Below are positions 39,632 through 48,713 of a DNA stretch of 64,000 bases, one piece after another. The position numbers were made by a program, and so were the translations under genes. The number at the start of each line of letters is the position of its first letter. Position 1 is the stretch's first letter. The notes under the pieces are model-generated. The model was not told where the DNA came from and ran no database searches. It worked only from the letters and a program-made list of their open reading frames with translations. The stretch comes from Halobacteriovorax marinus (GTDB taxonomy: Bacteria; Bdellovibrionota; Bacteriovoracia; Bacteriovoracales; Bacteriovoracaceae), in contig MAAO01000008.1 of NCBI GenBank assembly GCA_002163155.1, positions 248,001 through 312,000 on the forward strand, written 5' to 3'.

Positions 39632-39639
39632 TTAAAAAA

Positions 39640-40188
39640 TTATTCTAATTCAAGCTCAAGTAAAATGTTTTGAATTGTTGCTTTTGCTCTTTCTGGATTT
39701 GATTCAATATTTACCAAAGTATCAATTAACATAATTCTAAGTCTCTCTTCAGATAACCCTTGAACATAATCATGTCCTTCGACATTCTGATACATTTCTT
39801 CTTCAGAACAAAGATCTGCCACTGAATTTGATGACATTCCTTGTATCCTTGCTATATTAATACAGGCCGCGGTTTCAGATGAAGCATTCTTGCAAGCAAT
39901 TGCCACAGAATTTGAACTCATTCCCTTCGTTCTCGCAATATTTATACAGACTGAAGTATTTGGGGTTGCATTTTTACAAGCAATTCCAACAGACTTAGAG
40001 GACATTCCTTTGATTCTTGCTATATTTATACAAGAAGTTGTGTGTTCTGTTGGACTTGAACAAACAACAGCAACTGACTTTGAAGACATACCTTTAATTC
40101 TAGCAATATTGATACATTGTGCTTTATATCCTGCTGAGATATTTATTGAGATAAATAAGGTAATAATCACAAGTGATAGCTTCTTCAT
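39640..40188 (-). CDS. Secreted protein of four tandem 28-aa Cys repeats
   Basis: Signal peptide then 4x CINIAR[IT][KQ]GMSS[KN]SVxxxC. Confidence 0.8.
   Translation of the reverse strand: MKKLSLVIITLFISINISAGYKAQCINIARIKGMSSKSVAVVCSSPTEHTTSCINIARIKGMSSKSVGIACKNATPNTSVCINIARTKGMSSNSVAIACKNASSETAACINIARIQGMSSNSVADLCSEEEMYQNVEGHDYVQGLSEERLRIMLIDTLVNIESNPERAKATIQNILLELELE
39781..40116 (-). repeat. Four 84-nt (28 codon) tandem repeats encoding CINIARIKGMSSKSV-x3-C-x9
   Basis: Read directly from the translation. Confidence 0.85.
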
Positions 40189-40622
40189 TCTTACTCCGGA
40201 TTGTATTGGTTTATTTTTCTATTATAAATATATTCTGATTAATATTACAGAGAGATTGAAGTATCTATAAAGGTGTCCAAAGTTTATACGTCTTATAGCC
40301 GTAGTCAAATTACTCTAAGTGTAGGAAATCTATACAAGTGAGTGTTATAAGGTCTTATATCGACAGAGTTTTTGTAATTTTGATTTAAGTAGTAGTGCTA
40401 AAACTTGACAAATTATGCACCAAAAAGACCCATCTCGGTTCTTGAAATAAATCGTTACTAATTGAATAATGAGGTTACAAAGCCGTTAATAGCAGAGGAT
40501 TTAGAGTGAGAAAAAGGAAGAGTATCTAAATAAATCCTTCATTTAAAGCAACACCTTTCATATATCGAAATCGTAAACCGATTTAGCATTCATAAGTTCT
40601 ATCAAAAAAGAGGAGCTAAGAA

Positions 40623-42014
40623 ATCGAACTAATAACCGTCTATCTAGCAGTACAAGCAGGAAATGCTATTTTCTCAGGTATCCTATGGCTTTTAAACAAA
40701 AAGCAAAAATCATATCTGTACTTAACCCTACTTTGGATAGGGAACTCCCTTAACTTTGCAGGTCAGTTAGTATTTAATGGTAACGATGTCATGATGGCGC
40801 TCACTATGGGATTTTATACTATATGCTCCTATTCCCTAGTAAAGCTTTATAGTTATTCAGTAGACGATCACAACTACCCTTTTAAAAGGTTTTCCTACGT
40901 GTTTTGTTTTAGCTTCTTAGCTACTATAACGGCTCATGAAGCAGGGCTAAGCTTTACACTTATTTCTCTTCCAATGGCCCTTGGAGTAACCTATCCACTA
41001 CTCTATTTATCATTTCAAAAGATTCTGCCAAATTGGAAAAAGGTAGATTACTTTCAAAAAATGTTCGCCATTATTATAATTTTAAATTCTATTCATTTTT
41101 TAGACTATCCATTCTTAAGAAAGAATCCTGATTTTGCGTCAATTGGCTTTGGACTTGCTTTTGTATTTATGTTTGTCTTTACGATCTTTCTTCCAGCATT
41201 TGTTTCAAAATTCCTAGAAAAACAAAATGTTCATATCTTAGAAGAGAAAGTAAAATTACGAACTACAGAGCTAAATATCCTTAAAAATGAAAAAGCACAA
41301 CTTGTAAATATTCTGTGTCACGATCTGGCTAACCCACTAATGATAATTGACATGCATATTAGTAATAACTTAAAAAAAGAAGAAAGTTGTGAAAAGGTAT
41401 TAAAAACTAATAAAAGAACAAAATTCGCCATAGGACAAATTAAATCAATGTTAAACCAAGTAAGACAGATGGCATCAGTTGAAGATGGTAAATCAAATGT
41501 TGAATTGAGTCCTACAAATCCAGAACTTATACTACAGGCATGTAGAGAACTATTTACAGAAAGAGGCGACGCCAAAGGTTTATCATTAACGTTTTGTAAT
41601 GAAATTATTACAGATAGCTACTTTCTCTCAAATCATGTCATTTTAGTTAATGAAATCCTTTCAAACTTTCTTTCAAATGCCATAAAGTTTACTCGCACCG
41701 GGGGAAGTATTGCTCTCTCTCTAGAGGAGTGTCATAAAGAAGAAAAAATCAGAATAAGAATTAGCGATTCTGGTCTTGGAATGAATGAGAATAAAATTAA
41801 AGCAATTCTTGAAAAGAATAAGAGAACAGAGCTTGGTACAAGTGGAGAAAAAGGAACAGGTCTAGGCCTTTCTGTTGCCTTATTCTATATTGATAAGATC
41901 GAGGGCAAACTTGATATAACCAGTAGACCCATAGAGACTAATCCTAATAATAGCGGAACTGATATTACAATTTCAATCGATAGAATTATTAACTCTTCAG
42001 CTAAGGCCTCATAG
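40623..42014 (+). CDS. Membrane sensor histidine kinase (likely starts at non-canonical ATC 40623; ORF track begins at 40791)
   Basis: HDLANPLMIIDMH H-box, NEILSNFLSNAIKFTRTGG N-box, ISDSGLGMNENKI, GEKGTGLGLSVA; upstream in-frame TM sequence EIELITVYLAVQAGNAIFSGILWLLNKKQKSYLYLTLLWIGNSLNFAG after AGGAG at 40611. Confidence 0.8.
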   Translation: MELITVYLAVQAGNAIFSGILWLLNKKQKSYLYLTLLWIGNSLNFAGQLVFNGNDVMMALTMGFYTICSYSLVKLYSYSVDDHNYPFKRFSYVFCFSFLATITAHEAGLSFTLISLPMALGVTYPLLYLSFQKILPNWKKVDYFQKMFAIIIILNSIHFLDYPFLRKNPDFASIGFGLAFVFMFVFTIFLPAFVSKFLEKQNVHILEEKVKLRTTELNILKNEKAQLVNILCHDLANPLMIIDMHISNNLKKEESCEKVLKTNKRTKFAIGQIKSMLNQVRQMASVEDGKSNVELSPTNPELILQACRELFTERGDAKGLSLTFCNEIITDSYFLSNHVILVNEILSNFLSNAIKFTRTGGSIALSLEECHKEEKIRIRISDSGLGMNENKIKAILEKNKRTELGTSGEKGTGLGLSVALFYIDKIEGKLDITSRPIETNPNNSGTDITISIDRIINSSAKAS

Positions 42015-42099
42015 ACTTATATCAAGATATTTATCTTTCGATGAACATTATATATGTGATAACCTATATGAAAACTCAACTAACATATAGGATAAGGTC

Positions 42100-42897
42100 T
42101 TGTTCAAACTTGTATTTATCATATTTACCATTATTTCTTTTACTCAATGTGCCTATGGGAAGTCAGAAGTAATAAAGATGGGGTTTTACACTGTAGAACC
42201 TCATACTATCGTATGCGAAAAACCTAATAAACCTTGTGGTGCAATGGTTGAATATGTTGAAAAATACTTAGCACCAAATTTGAAAATTAAGATAGATTGG
42301 GTGGGACCTATGTCTATTCTAAGGGCAGTTGAACAGCTATTGAAGAAGAAGATTGATTCATTCCCTCTAGCTGGTAAAATTGTAGGGTCAAGTAATAAAA
42401 ATTTTGCTGAACTTACAAAGAATAAAACTCATGGTGGTAAATGGTTCTTGATGACTACTAAAAACTTTAAGAAAAAGGAAATACAAAGTTCCAAAGACCT
42501 TTATGGACTAAATATTGGCTTCTATCATTCATTAAAATCTTTTGACCACCCTTTCTTAAGCGACAAGAATATAAAACTTCATAATATGACTGGATCGAGA
42601 TGGTTTGAAAGAAATTTTCTTATGACTGAAATGAAGAGATTTGATTCAGTTATAATGCCAGAAGAAGCACCAATTCGCTATATGCTAAAGAAATATAAAG
42701 CAGCACATAAGTACAAAGTGATTCAAATTCCAGGACTTGAGATAGATTTTCATTTTGCTATTTCAAATAGTGATAAGGCCAAGAGGTTCAAGGTTGCTCT
42801 AGACAAAGCAATTGAAAAGGCCCCAATCACTTATGAGGCCTATTTAGAATATTATCTAAAGAACAAAGTTCATTTTGATAAATTTAATATGAATTAA
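42100..42897 (+). CDS. Periplasmic substrate-binding-domain (SBP_bac_3-like) protein
   Basis: Signal peptide; VIKMGFYTVEPHTIV...GAMVEYVEKYLAPNLKIKIDWVGPMSILRAVEQL. Confidence 0.75.
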   Translation: MFKLVFIIFTIISFTQCAYGKSEVIKMGFYTVEPHTIVCEKPNKPCGAMVEYVEKYLAPNLKIKIDWVGPMSILRAVEQLLKKKIDSFPLAGKIVGSSNKNFAELTKNKTHGGKWFLMTTKNFKKKEIQSSKDLYGLNIGFYHSLKSFDHPFLSDKNIKLHNMTGSRWFERNFLMTEMKRFDSVIMPEEAPIRYMLKKYKAAHKYKVIQIPGLEIDFHFAISNSDKAKRFKVALDKAIEKAPITYEAYLEYYLKNKVHFDKFNMN

Positions 42898-42936
42898 AAA
42901 CTAAATGAACAAACCTTTCCTAGAAGTGAAAGGTAA

Positions 42937-42954
42937 GGCCGAGATAGCTCGGCC
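42937..42954 (+). terminator. Hairpin GGCCGAG-ATAG-CTCGGCC
   Basis: 7-bp perfect GC-rich stem between convergent genes; second small hairpin at 42914-42933. Confidence 0.7.
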
Positions 42955-42961
42955 ATGAATG

Positions 42962-43891
42962 CTAAAGAGAAACTTCGAAATATCTAGATGAAAATGTATC
43001 TAAATTTGAATTGTATTTTTTAAAACAAGATCTAATTTTCCCATTACTAAGTAACGGTTTTCCAATAATCTCATGTCCATCAAAGAACCATCTTCTCTTC
43101 ATAGGCCAAAAATATTTTGCTTTAAGTAATTTATTTAAATCATATTCAAATATCAAATGAAGGTTTTGTGAAAATAACTTTCCATCAACAAAGTCTAGGG
43201 AAGGCTCATGCAAAGCTTCTCTTCTTGTGTTTATAGAGGTTGTTTTAATTTTTTCAAGAGTTATTAAGTCTGCAACAAGTAGGCCCTCAAAAGCTCTCTT
43301 CTTAGATCCATAATTATAAGTCACATTATCGTAAGCAAGAAGTATTTTATCTTCCCATATTGCTAGGCCAGTTGCTCTAGAAATATGCCCTTTCTTATGT
43401 GGTAGAGAATATTCATTATGATCAACCATTTCACCAGTCTTCTTATTTAAAACAATTAAACCAAGTGAACCATGAGCAATAAAAATTTTATCCTGAATAA
43501 TTTCAATTTCAGAGGCTCTTTGATGTTTAAGAGAAATATTATCTTTACTTGTTTTGAAAATTGTAAGCTCATTTAAAGAGAGCTTATCGAGCACTAAAAT
43601 AGAGTTATTCGATAAGGCGTAGAGTTTATCTCCACTTTCTTTTAGGTCATGTATTTTAAGATCAAGCTGATCTAATGTCTTTATCTCGTCATTATCAAGT
43701 TTAGTAATGAAGTTTCCATTTTTTCTTGTTTTCCCAAAGATAAAAGTACTTGATCCTTCATAGAGTTTGATAAGGTTCTGCGATGACCTTCCATCAATTG
43801 TGATAATTGCATCTTTACATAATTTTTCTAAGTAAGTAGCTGCAATTGAATACTGGCTAAATGTAAGTAAGATTAAAACTAACGCTTTCAT
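42962..43891 (-). CDS. Secreted beta-propeller-like protein, unknown function
   Basis: Signal peptide at MKALVLILLTFSQYSIAA (internal start favoured over the listed 43972). Confidence 0.5.
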   Translation of the reverse strand: MKALVLILLTFSQYSIAATYLEKLCKDAIITIDGRSSQNLIKLYEGSSTFIFGKTRKNGNFITKLDNDEIKTLDQLDLKIHDLKESGDKLYALSNNSILVLDKLSLNELTIFKTSKDNISLKHQRASEIEIIQDKIFIAHGSLGLIVLNKKTGEMVDHNEYSLPHKKGHISRATGLAIWEDKILLAYDNVTYNYGSKKRAFEGLLVADLITLEKIKTTSINTRREALHEPSLDFVDGKLFSQNLHLIFEYDLNKLLKAKYFWPMKRRWFFDGHEIIGKPLLSNGKIRSCFKKYNSNLDTFSSRYFEVSL

Positions 43892-44091
43892 AGGAGTCTC
43901 CAAAAATAAGTATCTATTAAAGATAACAGGCCTAAGAATAATTAGCAAACATAGAGCAATACCCGAGTACAAACATAAACTTAAAAACAGGAACGAGATG
44001 ACTCAAGTAAAATACTTCGGATAGTAATCTGAAGATAAATTTATATTCTTAAAGCTATCTGTGACTTTTATTAATGATAAAATAGACAATA

Positions 44092-45894
44092 ATGGACGAA
44101 CACTCAACCCTAGACTTTCATTTTACCTGCGAAGAAGAGAACTTTGATTCTCTTCGTGAATACTTCATAGAAGGTATCAATATTGACTGTCAAGATGATG
44201 ATGGCGAGACAGCTCTGTTCAATGCAATAACTAATCAATCCATGCGCATAGCAGACATTCTCCTCTCACTAGGAGCAAATCCAAGCCTTGGAAATACTAA
44301 GAGTGATTACCCTCTACATATTGCTGTAGAAGCTCAGAATATGTACCTAGTGAAACTTCTACTATGGAACGGAGCGAGAAGTATGATCGATGAGAGGAAT
44401 TCCTGTGGAGATACCTGTCTTCGTATAGCTTGTAAGTTAAACAATGATGAGATCGTTCAAATGCTACTCAATTTTGGCGCTAAACCAAATAAGAGTCTAG
44501 AAGAGAAAAATGAATTAGACATGGCCTTTGAACAAGAGAATCAAAGTCTTATCAAAAGTCTTGTCAGTGTCACTGATGTAGAGAGTTTAAATACAAAGAA
44601 TCAATTCGGCGAAGACTATGTTGAGTTAGCAATAAAGCTCAAGGCTCCAGAGCTCATAAAACACCTCATCAAACATGGTTCTAAAATTGATGAGAGCCTC
44701 ATTTCAAAGTTATCAGTAGACAATGAGCAAGATTTCATCGATTCCCTACTCGACATGATAGAGAATGAGCTTGAAGATGAATTCATTGACCAAGAAGATC
44801 AAAAAGTTTATCTCTCAAATTTAAAACAATGGATAGAAGACGAGAACACTTGGGTAAATGGACTCCAAACACTTTCTGAAGAATTGATTAAAATAAAAGG
44901 TATGAAGTGTGAGTTCAAAGAGAAAATTGAAATAGTTAAAGGAAAAGTTGAACTCAACCTCAGTATGATGTCCCTTGAATCTAGAGTTGAACACATTAGA
45001 GATTATATAAGAATAAAAGGAAAACCAATCATAGAAAGTGAAAGTATTGCTATAAAGGTAGCGCAACCTATACCACCCAAGAAAGAGGTACCTGAAGTAA
45101 ACAATGCTAAAGATCAAGTTTCCCTAGATTTTGAGCTGGCACTTAAGGATCAAAATATAGAAAAACTCACAGAGCTGTTAGATAGTAATTTATTACAAAG
45201 AAGTTTTAAAGTTGACGCCAATACGCCTGCGCTACTCTACGCTTCTACTACAAACAATCTTCAACTATTTCACCTACTTTTTAGAAATAAAGTCTACAAC
45301 AATCAACTTAAAGAATTAAAGTACTGCTGGAAAATTGCAAAGAAGCACGAAAATCAAAACATCGTGGCCTATTTAAAAATTTTAGGTTTTCCCGATCCTC
45401 CTCTTGCAAAAAGCGGCAAAAATGTAGATCCAAAGAATGAGCTCTTCTTAGCCTGCAAACTCAATGATGTGGAATTTCTCGAAGAGAAATTAGAAGAGGG
45501 TCTAAACCTCGATGGTTTTTACAACCATGAAACTCTGCTCACTCTAGCAGGCAGATCCGGAGCAGAAAATTGCCTAAAATACATATTAGCAAATGGTGGC
45601 AAAGTTAATTTAAAAAATGAAAAGGATGAGACCGCTCTCTTTACAGCTGTCCTAAAAGAGAGTCCGCAGTGTGTTGATATACTCATTGCTGCAGGAGCGA
45701 AACTAGACTCCTGGAACAAAGGACTTACCCCTCTTATGATGGCAGCGGCGAAAGGTAACAGTAATATCGTCTTTAAACTTCTCACAGCTGGAGCTGATAA
45801 ATCCAAGAAAACTACAAAAGGAATAAGTGCAGAACGAATGGCAAAAGTAAAAGGCCACGAAGAGACAGTACTTTTAATAGAGCGATGGAAATAG
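44092..45894 (+). CDS. Ankyrin repeat protein with central '[IV]KG' linker
   Basis: DGETALFNAITNQSMRIADILLSLGANPSLGN, DYPLHIAVEAQNMYLVKLLLWNGA, TPLMMAAAKGNSNIVFKLLTAGAD. Confidence 0.9.
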   Translation: MDEHSTLDFHFTCEEENFDSLREYFIEGINIDCQDDDGETALFNAITNQSMRIADILLSLGANPSLGNTKSDYPLHIAVEAQNMYLVKLLLWNGARSMIDERNSCGDTCLRIACKLNNDEIVQMLLNFGAKPNKSLEEKNELDMAFEQENQSLIKSLVSVTDVESLNTKNQFGEDYVELAIKLKAPELIKHLIKHGSKIDESLISKLSVDNEQDFIDSLLDMIENELEDEFIDQEDQKVYLSNLKQWIEDENTWVNGLQTLSEELIKIKGMKCEFKEKIEIVKGKVELNLSMMSLESRVEHIRDYIRIKGKPIIESESIAIKVAQPIPPKKEVPEVNNAKDQVSLDFELALKDQNIEKLTELLDSNLLQRSFKVDANTPALLYASTTNNLQLFHLLFRNKVYNNQLKELKYCWKIAKKHENQNIVAYLKILGFPDPPLAKSGKNVDPKNELFLACKLNDVEFLEEKLEEGLNLDGFYNHETLLTLAGRSGAENCLKYILANGGKVNLKNEKDETALFTAVLKESPQCVDILIAAGAKLDSWNKGLTPLMMAAAKGNSNIVFKLLTAGADKSKKTTKGISAERMAKVKGHEETVLLIERWK

Positions 45895-46790
45895 ATTTTA
45901 AATTTAAGATTTATCAAAAAGAAGACTTTGTTCATATTGTTCTTAGTGATGAACTAAAGGCCTCATCCATTGAACTATTTAGTGAAGAGGTGATTAATTA
46001 CCTTGTATTCCCTCAAAGTGTAGTCATTAATTTCTTTGCTGTGGATAGTGTTTCAGATGAATGGATAGATTATCTTATTAAATTTAAAAACTTTATTGAG
46101 CTCTGTGGTAAGAAGTGCTCACTTATCTATATTAACCATATCGAATCTACTCTAAGTTCACTAAAAGAAAATGAAGAACAAATTGTTCACTCCATCTCAA
46201 GGTCACAATACTTAGGAATCAATTCATGTTATGTAGAACAAGACGAAAAGAACCTTTCCTACGCTAATATCATGAACTACCTTGTTCACTATAATTATTT
46301 AAAGTTCACGGGAAATCTTCCTAACAAGGCCAAGAAACAATTACACACTAAAGTAGTTTTTGAATATGACATTTTCTCATACTTTGAAGTGAATGCTAAG
46401 GATTACTCCTTCATCCTCTCATTTGAGTTTGATAAGTCTAACATTGATCACAATCCCATTATCGTAGACAAAGTTAATTATAAATTGGAAGTCACAAGTT
46501 TTCTACTCGACCTCAAAGAACACCTCTATATAGTTTTTGGAAGTACAGAGGGCTTCAAATCGAATAACCCAAGAATCACTGATTCAGAAAATGTCAGTGA
46601 AATTAGACTTAGAAACGAAAAAGAAAATGTTCCCATCTCAGAAACTAAACAATTTCTCATCCCTCTAAAGCTAAATGAAGACTGCGTTGTCACAATCGGT
46701 CTCTATCTTCCTAAAAAATTAGAACTTCTTGAGAGATTCTTTCTAAGGTCAGGAATCTATAATTTAAAAGATGAACAGAAAAGTCTTTAG
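45885..46790 (+). CDS. Unknown cytoplasmic protein with STAS-like N-terminal region
   Basis: FVHIVLSDELKASSIELFSEEVINYLVFPQSVVINFFAVDSVSDEWIDYLIKFKNFIELCGKKCSLIYI; overlaps the ankyrin stop by 10 nt. Confidence 0.5.
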   Translation: MEIDFKFKIYQKEDFVHIVLSDELKASSIELFSEEVINYLVFPQSVVINFFAVDSVSDEWIDYLIKFKNFIELCGKKCSLIYINHIESTLSSLKENEEQIVHSISRSQYLGINSCYVEQDEKNLSYANIMNYLVHYNYLKFTGNLPNKAKKQLHTKVVFEYDIFSYFEVNAKDYSFILSFEFDKSNIDHNPIIVDKVNYKLEVTSFLLDLKEHLYIVFGSTEGFKSNNPRITDSENVSEIRLRNEKENVPISETKQFLIPLKLNEDCVVTIGLYLPKKLELLERFFLRSGIYNLKDEQKSL

Positions 46791-46835
46791 AAACAATCAA
46801 AGAGAATTGTGCCCACTTTCTGTCCACCCTAACAA

Positions 46836-47768
46836 TTATTTAACTAAAAACTGTACTTCGAGTTCAATTTCTTCAGAATCTTTTGAAACTGTAATGTATT
46901 TTTCTATGAGTGGATGATTCCCGGGTTCAAAACCGCTCTTTGGAAACCAATTTTTATAAATTTCTAAATAGAGTTGTAAGAGTTTTGAGCTATCTCCCTT
47001 AAAATAGAAACAAGCATACTTACCTTTTGGAAATTTCTTAACATTAAAGTCATCACCAACCTTAATCCCCTCCTCCAGTAATACACAAGCATCATAACGA
47101 CACTTATCCTCTGGAGTTATTTGCGGATTATCATGACCAATTCCAAACATTTCAAATCGTTCTCTTTCCATTGGAAGATACATCGCTTTTTCAATGAGTT
47201 TCTCCCAAGTGCTATGAATTGATTCTTTTACATATCCTTTTTCACTTCTAAGATAAATGACTTCTCTTTCTGCTATATCCTTAATTTCAGCGTTCATTAG
47301 AACCTCCTTATAATGTTCCAAACTTATTTTTATAAGCTCTGGATCAGGATATAGGTCCGTAACGTTAAAATCTTTTCCATATTTGCTTTTGATTTTTCCA
47401 ATCTTGCTATTTTTAGACACTTTACCTTTAATAACATCTCCTGGAGTTACTCCAAAATAAATTTTAAAGGCCTTAGAGAGGTTTGCTTGGGTTGAATATC
47501 CACACATAAGAGAAATTTCTGCAATAGATGTATCACCCTTGGAATATGCAAGTAGACAAACCGCTTTCTCTAAACGTTTTCTCTTAATAAAATCCCCGGG
47601 GGTTTCTCCCATATATCCAGAAAAGATACGATGAAAGTGAAATTCACTTATTCCACAATGCCTAGAGACTTCCACCCAATTAAAACTCTCCTCCAAGTGA
47701 TCTTGGATATATTTAATTGAGGCCATAATTTTTCTTTCATATTCATTCATTGAGGACAGTTTAACCAT
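46836..47768 (-). CDS. AraC family regulator with GyrI-like effector-binding domain
   Basis: YIQDHLEESFNWVEVSRHCGISEFHFHRIFSGYMGETPGDFIKRKRLEKA; C-term FGIGHDNPQITPEDKCRYDACVLL, FPKGKYACFYFKG. Confidence 0.93.
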   Translation of the reverse strand: MVKLSSMNEYERKIMASIKYIQDHLEESFNWVEVSRHCGISEFHFHRIFSGYMGETPGDFIKRKRLEKAVCLLAYSKGDTSIAEISLMCGYSTQANLSKAFKIYFGVTPGDVIKGKVSKNSKIGKIKSKYGKDFNVTDLYPDPELIKISLEHYKEVLMNAEIKDIAEREVIYLRSEKGYVKESIHSTWEKLIEKAMYLPMERERFEMFGIGHDNPQITPEDKCRYDACVLLEEGIKVGDDFNVKKFPKGKYACFYFKGDSSKLLQLYLEIYKNWFPKSGFEPGNHPLIEKYITVSKDSEEIELEVQFLVK

Positions 47769-47801
47769 GTAGAGGAATTAAGTAAATTAATTCTTAAATA
47801 C

Positions 47802-48278
47802 TTACTTTCTAAGAGCTGAATAGTCATCATAGATCCAAACCATTCGATCGAGAAACCACATTTTACCTATATATAAAATGATAGTACCTAAGATAGTCAT
47901 ATGAATATCTTGATTTACGACACCCCATACTAAGTTGGCCAGACCTGAAAACGAGATAAGTGTTGTAAACTTAAGAACGAGGGAATGCTTTGCTTTAAAT
48001 TTGTCACTGTCTTCATTTATCCAAACTTTCTCACCTAGAACAGCTTTTGAGGCCCACGAGGTTTGGAATGTAGGCTTTGAAAAAAGTCGAGGGTTAAGCC
48101 ATAACCAGACAATGGAAGTGAATATAGGGATAACTGAAAATTTTCCAACGTAATGAATACTCCAAAAGGCAGCAATTACAAATGGAAGAGTTGCGAAACG
48201 AGTCCACACGCTCCAAGGGTTAGAGTGCTTATCCCAGACTTCATCAGTCATATAAAATATTTTTTGTAGAGTCTTCAT
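47802..48278 (-). CDS. DUF6653-like membrane protein
   Basis: WDKHSNPWSVWTRFATLPFVIAAFWS, LWLNPRLFSKP, MVWIYDDYSAL. Confidence 0.7.
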   Translation of the reverse strand: MKTLQKIFYMTDEVWDKHSNPWSVWTRFATLPFVIAAFWSIHYVGKFSVIPIFTSIVWLWLNPRLFSKPTFQTSWASKAVLGEKVWINEDSDKFKAKHSLVLKFTTLISFSGLANLVWGVVNQDIHMTILGTIILYIGKMWFLDRMVWIYDDYSALRK

Positions 48279-48291
48279 TTTTTGGCCATAC

Positions 48292-48696
48292 TTATTTTAA
48301 ATCAAACTCTAAAATCTTAGAGCAAATAATTTCATTATATCTGTCTATCATAGAGTCAACACAATAGGAATTACTCGTCTTTTTACAATAGAAGTATTCT
48401 TTTTTCACACTAACACATGTTTTCGTCCACTCAAAAGGTCTCTCTTTAAAGTGCTCACTCCATTTTTCTAGCTCTAGACCCATGAGTGTTTTCATACATT
48501 CTAAATCTTCGTAGTATCTCTTCCTATTTGATTTTGTACAAGCAGAAAGTTTATGCTTCTTACAGTGAAAGTACTCAGTCTTAGTAGCGAGGCATAGGTA
48601 TTGCGTGAGTGCAACTTTTTGACTTTCGAGCGATTCATCATTAGCAAGACTAAAATCAATTGTTAAAATATTTAGGAATATAAAAGCAATCAACAT
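48292..48696 (-). CDS. Small secreted protein with duplicated four-Cys unit
   Basis: CLATKTEYFHCKKHKLSACTKSNRKRYYEDLEC and CVSVKKEYFYCKKTSNSYCVDSMIDRYNEIIC; 17 nt after cti-like gene. Confidence 0.65.
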   Translation of the reverse strand: MLIAFIFLNILTIDFSLANDESLESQKVALTQYLCLATKTEYFHCKKHKLSACTKSNRKRYYEDLECMKTLMGLELEKWSEHFKERPFEWTKTCVSVKKEYFYCKKTSNSYCVDSMIDRYNEIICSKILEFDLK

Positions 48697-48713
48697 GAAT
48701 ATTTTCCTTTTAA

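Noticed and set aside
40261-40610. Intergenic region as a possible structured ncRNA or riboswitch
   Set aside because: Only a weak 6-bp AAATCG/CGATTT pairing near 40570-40590; no recognisable riboswitch core or terminator.
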